Shown in pieces: positions 8,812 to 18,100 of a stretch of 64,000 bases of DNA. Within the stretch, counting starts at the first letter, position 1; each line of letters opens with the position of its first letter. A program made the translations under genes and the position numbers. The DNA comes from Rhodocyclaceae bacterium (GTDB lineage: Bacteria; Pseudomonadota; Gammaproteobacteria; Burkholderiales; Rhodocyclaceae), in NCBI GenBank assembly GCA_016702335.1, contig JADJEF010000018.1, forward strand, positions 372,001-436,000, given 5' to 3'. The notes under the pieces were generated by a model. The model saw only the letters and a program-made list of their open reading frames with translations, did not search any database and was not told the DNA's origin.

Positions 8812-9746
8812 TGCAGCTTCACCCGTGGATCAACCGCCTTGTACAGTAGGTCGGTCAGCAGATTGATCACCATGGTGGCGATGGCGACATAAATCGTGAT
8901 CGCCTTGATGACAGGGAAATCGCTGCGCTCGACCGCCATGATTACCTCGCGCCCGATACCCGGAATGGAAAAGAAGCGCTCGATCAGAAAGTGCCCGATG
9001 AGCAGGGCGGGTAGGTAGGCCATCAAATTGGTAATGATGGGAATCAGCGCATTGCGCAGCACGTGCTTGAGCATCACCGTGTTTTCGTCCAGCCCCTTGG
9101 CGCGGGCGGTGCGCACGTAATCCTGATTGACCTCGTCGAGAATGAAGGTGCGGTAGAGACGTACATTCGGCGCTATGCCCACGGCGACACCCAGCAGCAC
9201 CGGCAGGGCGGCGTATTTGAGCAGATTCTCGCGCAGGCTCTCGCCCCAGCCCTGCACTGGAAACCAGCCGAACTGGTAGGCCAGCACATACTGACCAACG
9301 ATGATGTAGACCAGCAGCGAGACCGACATGGCCACCGTGCAGGCGACCATGATCGCACGGTCGGTGAGCGAGCTGCGCACATAGGCGACCAGCACGGCGA
9401 TCAGAATCGCCAGCACCGTTTCAATGACCAAAATCGGGATCAGCACGACCAGCGATGGCCCAATGCGCGTGGCAATGATCTGCGACACCGGCTCGTTGGT
9501 GGACCACGACGAACCAAAATCAGCCGTGACCACCTGCTTGATGAAGATGCCCAACTGCACGGCATACGACTCGTTCAGCCCCAACTGGTTGCGGATGCTC
9601 TCGATCTGCGCCGGATTCGAGATCTTGCCGGCGAGCAGATAGGCCGGGTCGCCACCGACGAAGTTGAAGAGCACAAACACCAGCAGGATGACGCCGAACA
9701 AGGTCGGCACCATCTGCCACAGGCGACGCAGGAGAAAGGCGCTCAT
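8808..9746 (-). CDS. yejB: peptide ABC importer permease, YejB type
   Basis: First permease of the importer, 312 residues. It opens with the family N-terminus MSAFLLRRLWQMVPTLFGVILLVF and has about six membrane helices. The coupling loop DYVRTARAKGLDENTVMLKHVLRNALIP is the EAA motif that contacts the ATPase. It is the first gene of the yejBEF cluster here; its stop overlaps yejE by four bases. No binding-protein gene is adjacent; the likely partner is at 19453-21276 on the same strand. Confidence 0.93.
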   Translation of the reverse strand: MSAFLLRRLWQMVPTLFGVILLVFVLFNFVGGDPAYLLAGKISNPAQIESIRNQLGLNESYAVQLGIFIKQVVTADFGSSWSTNEPVSQIIATRIGPSLVVLIPILVIETVLAILIAVLVAYVRSSLTDRAIMVACTVAMSVSLLVYIIVGQYVLAYQFGWFPVQGWGESLRENLLKYAALPVLLGVAVGIAPNVRLYRTFILDEVNQDYVRTARAKGLDENTVMLKHVLRNALIPIITNLMAYLPALLIGHFLIERFFSIPGIGREVIMAVERSDFPVIKAITIYVAIATMVINLLTDLLYKAVDPRVKLQ

Positions 9747-9762
9747 GCCGCAACGGGTCGGC

Positions 9763-10146
9763 TCATGCCAACCACGGATTGACTAAGGCAACACCCGTTT
9801 TGGCAAAGTCGTCGGTATTTCGCGTGACCACCGCAAAGCCATGCTCCAGGGCCATTGCGGCAATCATCGCATCACGATCAGGTCGGCGGTAAGGAATATG
9901 CAGTGACGTGCAAATGACTGCGGTCTCGTCGCCAAAACTCAGAATACGACCGGCAAAGGCAGCGCGTGTTTTACTAAGCTGTCGGCGACTTGCGCGGATG
10001 CCTGCGTGGTTTTGTTTGACGGCGATGGCCGGTTGCCTTCTCGATAGCGTTGAGAAACCGCGAATCCCAAAAAATACGTTGGTTTCGATACGGTCCAAAC
10101 GCATCGAAACGCCGTCCTGCCAGCGCCGACTTGCGGTAATTCGCAT
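9763..10146 (-). pseudogene. decayed VapC-like PIN-domain toxin, N-terminus replaced
   Basis: The last 60 or so residues look like the end of a VapC PIN-domain ribonuclease: AAFAGRILSFGDE, DAMIAAMALEHGFAVVTRNTDDF and VALVNPW. The first half is not recognisable as a PIN domain, and the first dozen residues of the open frame are translated from a copy of the dispersed 30-bp element. The acidic residues expected near the N-terminus are not clearly present, and no antitoxin gene can be seen upstream. I read it as a toxin gene broken at its 5' end. It lies directly downstream of the HDOD gene on the same strand. Confidence 0.65.
10107..10136 (+). repeat. dispersed 30-bp element, copy 4 (5' end of vapC remnant)
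   Basis: By eye about 26 of 30 bases match the reference; the differences sit mostly at the variable positions. It forms the start of the open frame of the VapC remnant on the minus strand. Confidence 0.87.
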
Positions 10147-10181
10147 AAAAAAATGGCCAGGCTAATTTTTCCAGCGGTTCG

Positions 10182-11009
10182 TTATGCGGTCAGGGAGGCG
10201 ACGTTGGCCGTCTGTTCGCGGCACTGCTCGATACGCCAGATGCAGTCCTCGCGTTCCAGCGAAAGCCGGTTCAGAACGTCTTCCTCAAGCCCGTCGGCAA
10301 TGATCTTGGCATCAGTCTTGGCCTCCAGCCCGGCGGTGATGTGCGTGGCAACCGCAATGACCGCTGCCAACGGCGCTGCCGCCGGATTCAGCGGCTCGGC
10401 ATACCAGCGGATCGCATTGGCAATTTCCTCGGGGAACTGCCAGCGTATCGCCAGTTCTGCCCCGGCCTGCGCGTGATCGATGCCGATCAGGGACTCTTCC
10501 ACGGTCATCAGCGCACGCCCCGAAGGCCCGTTGGGACGCGTGAGCTGACGTGCCGCCGCCGGGTAGGCCATGATAATGATCAACTGGCCAAGCCGGTGCA
10601 TCAGCCCGGCCGTATAGGCAAACTCGGGGTTAACACCCTCACGTTTGCCAAAGGCACGTGCAACGGCAGCGCAAATCTGCGCGTAACGCCAGAACGCGGT
10701 GAGATCCACGCCTTCGACCTTGGCGATACTGCGCGACATGCCTGACGCGATGACCACTGAGCGCAAGGCAGACAGTCCGATCATGGTGACCGCCTTGTCT
10801 ATCGAGCCTACCTTCTGGCTGGAACCATAGGCGCTCGAGTTCGCCATTTGCAACACCCGTGCGGAAAGCGCCTGATCCTGCTTTACCTTGTCAACGAGTG
10901 TGCCGATGTCAATGTCCTCTTTGACCAGTGAGGCGATCAGTTCCTGCACTACCTTGGGCATGCTGGGAAGCTTGGGCAGGTTGGCAAACAGTTTTTCCAT
11001 CGGACTCAT
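10182..11009 (-). CDS. HDOD-domain signalling protein
   Basis: 275 residues from the ATG at 11009, which has AGGA about 8 bases upstream; a GTG-started extension to 11054 is less likely. The HDOD fold spans most of the protein: LPKLPSMPKVVQELIASL, DQALSARVLQMANSSAYG, IDKAVTMIGLSALRSVVI, then HRLGQLIII and LIGIDHAQAGAEL. HDOD proteins resemble HD phosphohydrolases but usually lack the full catalytic set and act in signalling, often next to cyclic-di-GMP genes. Two GGDEF genes in this window fit that setting. It is divergent from the membrane protein at 11093. Confidence 0.88.
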   Translation of the reverse strand: MSPMEKLFANLPKLPSMPKVVQELIASLVKEDIDIGTLVDKVKQDQALSARVLQMANSSAYGSSQKVGSIDKAVTMIGLSALRSVVIASGMSRSIAKVEGVDLTAFWRYAQICAAVARAFGKREGVNPEFAYTAGLMHRLGQLIIIMAYPAAARQLTRPNGPSGRALMTVEESLIGIDHAQAGAELAIRWQFPEEIANAIRWYAEPLNPAAAPLAAVIAVATHITAGLEAKTDAKIIADGLEEDVLNRLSLEREDCIWRIEQCREQTANVASLTA

Positions 11010-11092
11010 GCGACATTCCTTTCGGGCGGGAGAGTGGAACAACGTGTCCACCAATATAGATCAGCTAGGCGAGCGCAGGCTATCATCGCGCG

Positions 11093-11644
11093 GTGAGAAC
11101 AAAACATCTGCCCACGCATCAGCTCGAACTGCGTATTGCGCGATTGCCTGAGCTGTTCAACTCGATGGACCCAACACCCTTCTTCGAGCGCGATCTGGAT
11201 GCGGACGCCGAAGAGTACATCGAGAGCTGGGCGCTGGAGTACCCGGGGGACAGTCGCTTTCGCATCATTGTGCACCTGGGCGAGATGCCGAATGAGGACC
11301 CCGTGCCCATTGTCGCCACGGGGATTCACAACTACTTCAACTACAAAGCGGTTCTGGCCAAACGCCATGTGCGTACGCTGCTCGTCGAAGGGCGGACGGC
11401 GCTGCTCATCGGACTGACCTTTCTTGCGCTGTGCACACTCGTTGCCGATGTGCTGGCGGCCTTCGAGGGCCATACCTTGATGAAAGTGTTGAAAGAAAGC
11501 CTGATCATCGGAGGCTGGGTGGCGATGTGGCGCCCAATGCAGATATTTCTCTACGAGTGGTGGCCGCTGGTACGCCGCCAGCGCATTTACCGCCGTCTCG
11601 GGCATGCCCTGGTACACGTCACCCAAGGCACCCCGCCGTCCTGA
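11093..11644 (+). CDS. conserved membrane protein of unknown function
   Basis: 183 residues from GTG 11093; a Met at residue 25 is a possible alternative start. The N-terminal half is soluble and acidic (DADAEEYIESWALEYPGDS, then RIIVHLGEMP). Two membrane helices follow (about 103-124 and 138-160), and a basic tail (VRRQRIYRRLGHAL) probably faces the cytoplasm. I do not recognise a named family. The 83-base gap to the divergent HDOD gene should hold both promoters. Confidence 0.75.
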   Translation: MRTKHLPTHQLELRIARLPELFNSMDPTPFFERDLDADAEEYIESWALEYPGDSRFRIIVHLGEMPNEDPVPIVATGIHNYFNYKAVLAKRHVRTLLVEGRTALLIGLTFLALCTLVADVLAAFEGHTLMKVLKESLIIGGWVAMWRPMQIFLYEWWPLVRRQRIYRRLGHALVHVTQGTPPS

Positions 11645-11706
11645 CTATTCGACGGTCACACTTTTTGCGAGATTGCGGGCGTGATTCGGACACCCCAATT
11701 CATCGC

Positions 11707-11735
11707 AAACCAGCCAACGCCTATGCTTCGTCGGG
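11707..11735 (+). pseudogene. scrap of a RAYT 5' region
   Basis: The stretch AAACCAGCCAACGCCTATGC and the bases after it nearly match 14958-14986, the leader and first codons of a RAYT-type transposase, differing at only a few positions. Only the leader and about four codons survive; then the sequence runs into the left end of the IS30 element. Confidence 0.6.
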
Positions 11736-11758
11736 AGTAATAGGGTAAGGAGGGCGGA

Positions 11759-12879
11759 GTCAATAATCAAGTGCAACACTACCCACCCGATGGAGGAATG
11801 TTGCCGATGGCCAAGACTTACAAGCATTTGAGTAGCGAGGATCGTGTCTGCATCATGTTGCGGTTACGGGATGGCAAGAGTTTGGGCGCGATCGCGCGCG
11901 AACTGGAGCGCCCAACGTCGTGCATCTCCCGTGAAGTGGCCAGACACAAGCAGATGGCAGGGTGCCAAGCCCTGCCGTATGAGGCTACGCGGGCGTGCAT
12001 GCGGGCGCACATGGCGCGGTTTTCCCGGCGGCGCAAGCGGAAGCTGGATCCGGAGAGTTCGCTGTTTGCCGAGGTGCGCCAGCGCTTGCAGGCCGGGGTG
12101 TCGCCCGACCAGATTGCCGGGAGCTTGCGCCGTGCCCACCCGGGAGATGCACGCCGAACCGTGAGCCACGAAGCCATCTACACCGCCCTGTATGCCCTGC
12201 CTCGCGGCGAACTGCGCCGCGAGTTGATCGGTTACCTGCGTCAAGGGCATGTAGAGCGCTGGCGCCGTTCGCGTGGTGCGAACCGCAAGCGAACAGGCTT
12301 TGTGACCGATGATGTCCTGATCCATGTGCGTCCGCCCGAGGTCGAGGATCGCCTGGTACCCGGACACTGGGAAGGTGATTTCATCAAGGGCGCGGTCAAT
12401 CGTTCCGCAGTGGGTACCCTGGTCGAGCGCAGCAGCCGATTTGTCTTGCTCGCGCAGATGGACGATTGCTCGTCCCTGTCGGCTTTGCACGGCTTTAGTC
12501 GCGTGCTGCGGCGCGTCGAGCCTGCCATGCGCAAGACTATGACCTATGACCGGGGGACGGAGATGGCGCGGCATCGTGAGCTTGCCGACGCCAACGACAT
12601 CAAAGTCTATTTTGCAGACCCTCATAGCCCTTGGCAGCGTGGCAGCAATGAAAACGCCAATGGATTGATCCGCGAATATCTGCCCAAGGGAACCGATCTG
12701 TCCATCGTCAGCCAGGATGAACTCAATGCCATCGCCAACAAACTCAACGACCGACCGCGCCGTGTGCTCGACTACCAGACGCCCCGAGAAGTATTTGCTG
12801 CGATGCTGGTCGCGGAGCAGACACGGCTGAACAACCCCCTTCCCTGCTGACGCTTTTGCCGTTGCACTTCAAACTTGAC
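11759..12879 (+). mobile_element. IS30-family insertion sequence
   Basis: A complete-looking element of about 1.12 kb with one transposase gene. The ends are imperfect 19-bp inverted repeats: 11759-11777 against the complement of 12861-12879, 15 of 19 matching by eye, with AAGTGCAAC identical in both. IS30 elements make 2-3 bp target duplications, too short to identify here. It separates a RAYT scrap and the gene at 11093 from the GGDEF gene at 12893. Confidence 0.85.
11807..12850 (+). CDS. IS30-family transposase
   Basis: 347 residues, intact. The ATG at 11807 has GGAGG ten bases upstream. The N-terminal helix-turn-helix reads LSSEDRVCIMLRLRDGKSLG and AIARELERPTSCISREV, typical of IS30 proteins. 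The C-terminal DDE catalytic domain has Asp in HWEGDFIKG, Asp in TYDRGTEMARH and Glu in GSNENANGLIREYLPKG. It ends 11 bases before the right inverted repeat. The element could still be mobile. Confidence 0.95.
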   Translation: MAKTYKHLSSEDRVCIMLRLRDGKSLGAIARELERPTSCISREVARHKQMAGCQALPYEATRACMRAHMARFSRRRKRKLDPESSLFAEVRQRLQAGVSPDQIAGSLRRAHPGDARRTVSHEAIYTALYALPRGELRRELIGYLRQGHVERWRRSRGANRKRTGFVTDDVLIHVRPPEVEDRLVPGHWEGDFIKGAVNRSAVGTLVERSSRFVLLAQMDDCSSLSALHGFSRVLRRVEPAMRKTMTYDRGTEMARHRELADANDIKVYFADPHSPWQRGSNENANGLIREYLPKGTDLSIVSQDELNAIANKLNDRPRRVLDYQTPREVFAAMLVAEQTRLNNPLPC

Positions 12880-12892
12880 ACCAGCTGGCCGC

Positions 12893-14764
12893 TTAGTCTG
12901 TTGAGACAACAACCTGATTTCGGCCGCCTTCCTTCGCAGCGTAAAGCGCCTGGTCGGCCAGGTTCATTGCATCTTCGACCTTGTCGGGGCTGTCGATCTG
13001 GCTGATGCCGAAGCTCGCTGTTACCTGATGGCAGCCGGGTATGGCCGGCCTGGAAATCGCGATCCGGATCGAATCGGCAATCTCTGCGGTGTCGTCGGCG
13101 TCAATGCCGGGTGCGATGATCAGGAACTCTTCGCCGCCCCACCGTACCAGGAGATCGCCCTCGCGAATCAAGCCGGAAACCACGCGCGTCACTGCCTTGA
13201 GTACCTCATCCCCCATGGCATGGCCGTATTCGTCGTTGATGCGCTTGAACTTGTCGATGTCAACCATTACCAGCGACACCGGCTCACCTTTTTCGGCGGC
13301 ACGCCCGACACATGCCTCCAGAAACTCGATTCCATGGCGTCGATTGGCGGCGCCTGTGAGCATGTCGCTCATGGCCATTGCCTGCATCCGGCTCAGCAGT
13401 GCCGTCTTTTCGTGATTCAGCGCAATCAGTCGCAAGCCGAAGCTCGCCAAGGTACCAAATTCCGCGAACGCCTCGAGGAAATCGCGGGCGAGCGGATGCG
13501 CATCGGCATAGTAGATCACGAGGCAGCCGACCGCCTGGGCTGCCTCATCAAACATGACCGAATCAGCGAGGATAGGCACCATCAAGACACCCTTCGCCTT
13601 CATGTGATGCATCGCTTGCCTGGCCGCGCTCGCATCGGGTTCGGTCGCTGCATCAAACAGCGCAAGTTCGCCCGCAAAGACAACGCTTGCCATCACGTTG
13701 CCTGGTGCCCCGGAAAATAGGGCGTCGAGTTCGACTCCCGGTGCGCCCAAGGCACAGTCGGAGGTGCCAACATGGGCCGCGGCGCGCATGACGCCGGCGG
13801 ACTCGAGCTTGTAAAAAGTCGCCGCCGCGACGCCGGGAAGGTGATCCAGCTCATTGCAGAGGAGTAGGGCAAGCTCATTCACATCCTTGAGCCCGATCAG
13901 CGCCTGCTGAATCTTGGCGCGGACGGTTACCAGTGCGTGCAGTTCGCGTTCCGCGCTCAGTTGGTGCGTGACCCGGCGCTTGCGCGCGAGGTAATAGTCG
14001 AGGTCGCGCACCTCCAGCCTTATCGCGCTCAGGCTGCCATCCGGATTGCGGCGCGAGGCATCTTTGACAGCGGCATCAAAGACCCGGCCATCGTTCCGGC
14101 ACAAACGCACCGCAAGCTCGCCTGCTTCGCCGTGGCGCAGAGCCACCTGCAGGTGCTGCAGGTGAGCCGCGCCATCGGTTTCAAAAAAATCTGCGAGCGA
14201 GTGGCCAAGAATCTGGTCACGATTCGGTGCGAGCAGGCCAGTGCACGCATCACTTGTCTCGATGATTTTTCCCGAGTCATCCAGTTCCAGCACCGCCGCT
14301 GGCGCCTCGAAACTCAAGCGCGCGCGCAGCGCATCGCTCAGGCGTCCGGGAAGGCAAGGGCTCAGTGTGTAATGATCCAGCCCGCGCCTGAACAGGTCGA
14401 GCAGAAACAGCATGCGCACCTGCGGGCACAGTACGAGCGACTTCTCCGGTTCGGCCATGGCCACCAGGGCGCCGATGCCGGGCGCATCGAGCACCGCGTC
14501 GAACCCATCAAGCGCGACGACGAATACCTGTGGCGCGTGCTCGGCCAGCAAGCTGCCGGCTTCACCGATACTGGTGGCAAGATAGGCAGTCACCGACAAT
14601 TCGCCGCAGGATTGCATGACGGGCGCGGCGACAGTCGCGTCTTTGGCGAGCACGACCGCCGCACGCGGCGTGCTCGTTCGGCTGTCGCCGTGCGGCGGCA
14701 GGCTGTCTTGGGCGGTAGTCAGCATGACAGGCAGATCATCGGCGAGCACTCGGCGCGGCGGCAT
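12893..14764 (-). CDS. diguanylate cyclase with REC-like, PAS and GAF regions
   Basis: 623 residues from ATG 14764 (weak ribosome site; Met-14 is an alternative). The first 150 or so residues have an alpha/beta character resembling a degenerate receiver domain. A PAS region (about 155-265, AVLELDDSGKIIETSDACTG), a GAF region (about 275-440) and a C-terminal GGDEF domain (about 455-620) follow. The active loop reads RWGGEEFLIIAPG and the metal loop VDIDKFKRINDEYGHAMGD, so it should make cyclic-di-GMP. No membrane helix is seen, so it is probably cytoplasmic. The IS30 right end lies only 13 bases beyond its stop. Confidence 0.92.
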   Translation of the reverse strand: MPPRRVLADDLPVMLTTAQDSLPPHGDSRTSTPRAAVVLAKDATVAAPVMQSCGELSVTAYLATSIGEAGSLLAEHAPQVFVVALDGFDAVLDAPGIGALVAMAEPEKSLVLCPQVRMLFLLDLFRRGLDHYTLSPCLPGRLSDALRARLSFEAPAAVLELDDSGKIIETSDACTGLLAPNRDQILGHSLADFFETDGAAHLQHLQVALRHGEAGELAVRLCRNDGRVFDAAVKDASRRNPDGSLSAIRLEVRDLDYYLARKRRVTHQLSAERELHALVTVRAKIQQALIGLKDVNELALLLCNELDHLPGVAAATFYKLESAGVMRAAAHVGTSDCALGAPGVELDALFSGAPGNVMASVVFAGELALFDAATEPDASAARQAMHHMKAKGVLMVPILADSVMFDEAAQAVGCLVIYYADAHPLARDFLEAFAEFGTLASFGLRLIALNHEKTALLSRMQAMAMSDMLTGAANRRHGIEFLEACVGRAAEKGEPVSLVMVDIDKFKRINDEYGHAMGDEVLKAVTRVVSGLIREGDLLVRWGGEEFLIIAPGIDADDTAEIADSIRIAISRPAIPGCHQVTASFGISQIDSPDKVEDAMNLADQALYAAKEGGRNQVVVSTD

Positions 14765-14780
14765 GCGCCTGGGGGATTGG

Positions 14781-14800
14781 CAAGGAGGAGCAAGGAGGAG
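14781..14800 (+). repeat. 10-bp tandem duplication
   Basis: Two perfect copies of CAAGGAGGAG lie just upstream of the minus-strand GGDEF gene. They resemble stacked ribosome-binding sites on the plus strand, but no plus-strand gene starts here. Confidence 0.8.
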
Positions 14801-14957
14801 CTAGGCATCAGAAGTATGGCAACTATGTGACAAATTCGCGACTGAGTCTAGCCTAGCCCACGCCCTGACAATAAAAAAATGAGTCAGGTCCAAAATTTTC
14901 TGGAGCAAAACAATAGGGGACACGGTTTTCTAATAAGCTGAGCACCAAAACTCATAT

Positions 14958-15084
14958 AAACCAGCCAGCGCCTATGCCTCGTCGCGCACGCCTCGCCCTG
15001 GCCAATGTGCCCTTGCACCTGATCCAGCGGGGCACTAGCCGGCAGGCGTGCTTCTTCGCCAGCGAGGACTACCGCTTCTGGCAC
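14958..15084 (+). pseudogene. RAYT (REP-associated tyrosine transposase) N-terminal fragment
   Basis: The frame from ATG 14974 begins MPRRARLALANVPLHLIQRG and continues SRQACFFASEDYRFW, the conserved N-terminus of Y1 transposases of the RAYT group. Homology stops at about 15084, before the His-x-His metal site and the catalytic Tyr. The frame then runs by chance into the next gene. The leader upstream (14940-14973) is also of RAYT type, matching the scrap at 11707. The rest of 14801-14957 shows no gene. Confidence 0.85.
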
Positions 15085-15117
15085 CTTGCCGTTGTCGCGT
15101 CGAAAGGAAGTATCAAG

Positions 15118-18100
15118 ATGAAGTACCGTTTACTCACCCTGATCTTTCTTCTGGCCACCCGCATGTCCGCGCTGGCCGCGCCGCTTCCCATCGACAAGGT
15201 GCCGGAGCCGCTCAAGCCTTGGGTAGCTTGGGTCATGCACAACCAGGACAGCATTGCCTGTCCCCCCCTGTTCAATGATTTCTCGACCCGTAGCTGTGTC
15301 TGGCCCAGCGAGCTCTCGCTTGATCTTGGCGAGAACGGAGGCGCGTTTCGTCAGCAAATCGATGTTTTTGCCGCAGATACGCCGGTGCCGCTGCCTGGCG
15401 ATCTGGAAAGCTGGCCGCAAAGCGTCTTGGCCGACGGCAAGTCTGTACCTGTGGTGACCATTGGCGACAAGCCATCGCTGCGCCTGGGGAAGGGGCGATA
15501 CCTCATCACCGGTGTTTTCCGCTGGAAGGCGCTGCCTCAATTCTTGGCCGTTCCGTCTGCCAGCGGTGTGCTTGCCGTCAAGCTCAATGGTGCCACCAGC
15601 AGACTGGTTCCGGATGGCCAGGGACGCATTGTGCTCAGCAAGCCGGTGACCGAGCAAAGCGAGGACACGGCATCCATTCGCGTTTTCAGGCTGTTCGATG
15701 ACAGTGTGCCGCTCACTGCTACGGTCCGCTACGAGGTGTCCGTATCGGGCAAGCCGCGCCCGCTCAAATTGCCGGCGGCAATTTTTCCCTCATGGCAGGC
15801 CTCGTCAATTGACAGCCAGCTGCCTGTGCTCATCGACGAGTCGGGCACCGCGACTGTCCAGGTGCGCGCCGGCACCTGGCACGTCAGCATCAGCTCCCGT
15901 TTGATGTCACCGGCCACAATGATCAGCTTGCCCGCTACGGCTGCTCAAGAGGAGGTCTGGTCTCTTGCCGTGCATAACGATGTCCGTGTGGTCACGGCGC
16001 AGGGCCTGCCCACAGTCGATCCGGCCAACGTCGATGTGCCGCCCGAATGGCGCACCCACCAGGCGTTTCTGGCCCACCCCGGAGAAACGCTCAACCTGGC
16101 GCAAACCCGTCGCGGCAACGCCGAGGGTACGGCTGACAAGCTTTCGCTCGCGCGCACCTACTGGCTGGACTTTTCAGGGGACGCCTACACCGTGCAGGAC
16201 CGCCTGTCGGGAACCCTGGGTCGAACATGGCGCCTTGAGTTGCCCTCGGTGTTCCAGTTGGGGCGTGTGGCCGTCAATGGCCTTGATCAACCCATCACGG
16301 CATTGACAAAGGATGGCGGGCGCGGCGTCGAGTTGCGCAACGTCCGCCTTGCTCTTGATGCCGACAGTCGCATCGAGTCAGCAAGCCGGGTCGTGCTGGC
16401 AAGCGGGTGGCAGGCAGATATCTCCGCGTGGTCCGGTACGTTGCATCTGCCACCGGGCTGGCGCTTGCTGCATGTGTCGGGAGTGGATCGCGTGGGCGGT
16501 GCGTGGATATCGGCCTGGACCTTGTGGGACTTTTTCTTCGTCGCTGTGGTTACCATCGGCGCGTTTCGCTTGTTTGGCCTTCCCGCCGCGATTGCACTCG
16601 GCCTCGGGCTGACGCTGGCGTGGCATAGCCGGGCGATATCGATCGTGCCTTGGGTAGGCATTGTAATTGCCAGTGCGCTCGCCGGCGCCTTGCCCGACGG
16701 CAAGCTAAAGGTCTGGGCCGGGCGCGCACGCCTCGTGTTTCTGGTGGTCGCGGTGGTGGCCCTGATTCCGTTTGCTGTGCAACAGGTTCGTCTCGCGCTC
16801 TACCCGTCCTTGCAGTTCCATGAACAGCCGGGCGTGGCAGGATCAGACTATCGCAGTTCTGGCCGTGGCATTGCGCCGCAAGCCCCTGCGCCCGCCGAAG
16901 CAGCCATCGAGGAAGGTCGTGCTGACGTGAACAATGAGAACGACCAGCTTGAGCGCCAAGTGCTTGCGGAGCGAAGCACTAGCGGGCGCAAGGAGATGGC
17001 AGACAAACTGGACGCTCTTGGTTCGGCTGCTACCGGTATCTACGCACAATCTCCGCAACGGGGGATGGCGAAGTCCAAACAGCAGCGCTATCAGCAAATC
17101 GACCCGGGAGCAAAGAACCTAACCGGGCCCGGGATTCCAGGATGGACCGGACAGCGTTTTGCACTGTCGATACAGGGGCCGGTGATGGCAGATCAATCGA
17201 TGCGCTTTTTTGTGCTGCCACCTTGGGCCAATGCGCTGTGGGGCCTGCTCTCGGTGGTGGCGCTGGGCCTGGCTCTCTGGAAAACGGGCGGCACTTCGGC
17301 TCAGGAAATTTCTCGCAAAGCCGTGGCCATGGTCTCGCGCAGCGTTGCGGTGTTGTTGCTGGCGGGCCTTGTGGCGAGCCAGCCGAACGATGCCATCGCC
17401 TCCAACCTTGCACCACCCCAGCCGAACGTGTCAGTCCCGCCGCCCGATGTGTTGGGTGAGCTCTACCAGCGTCTTTCGGCACCACCGTCGTGCATGCCCA
17501 ACTGCGCCGATCTTGCGCAACTGAGCATTACGGCCAAGGGCGACCAGGTGCTGGTGCGTGCGCTCATTCATGCGCAGTCGCCCGTCGCCATTCCCCTCCC
17601 CGGTCAGGGTGCGCGCGTGCGCCCCGTCAGTGTTCGATCGTCGGGGGGCGCTGCCGTGCTTCGCCGCGATGAATCCGGAACGCTATGGGCCAGCGTTACT
17701 GCAGGGGTAACGGATGTAACGCTTGAATTTAATGCCGCCGGACTCTCAGAGCTTTCGCTGAGCCTGCCGATGCCCGTGCATGAACTGGTGACCGATCTCG
17801 CGACGTGGTCGCTTTCGGGGCTCGATGCCCGCGGCCTGGCCTCCGGCTCGGTGCAACTACTGAGAGCCATGCCACAGGCGAGCAGCACCGCGAAGGAAGG
17901 CACCCGTACCGAGACCCTATCGCCTTTCGTGCGTGTCCAGCGCACATTATTGCTGGAGCAGACGTGGACCGTGATGACGCGCATCGAGCGCGTGGCACCC
18001 AGCTCGGCACCACTGACTGTGCGCATCCCCCTGATACCCGGTGAAGCGGTAACCGACCCCTCGGTCAAGGTGGTCGATAACGAAGCCCTGGTTGAGCTTG

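Noticed and set aside
14974..15117. Starting the giant protein at 14974
   Set aside because: The first 37 residues are a RAYT N-terminus, and a signal peptide with its own ribosome site begins at 15118.
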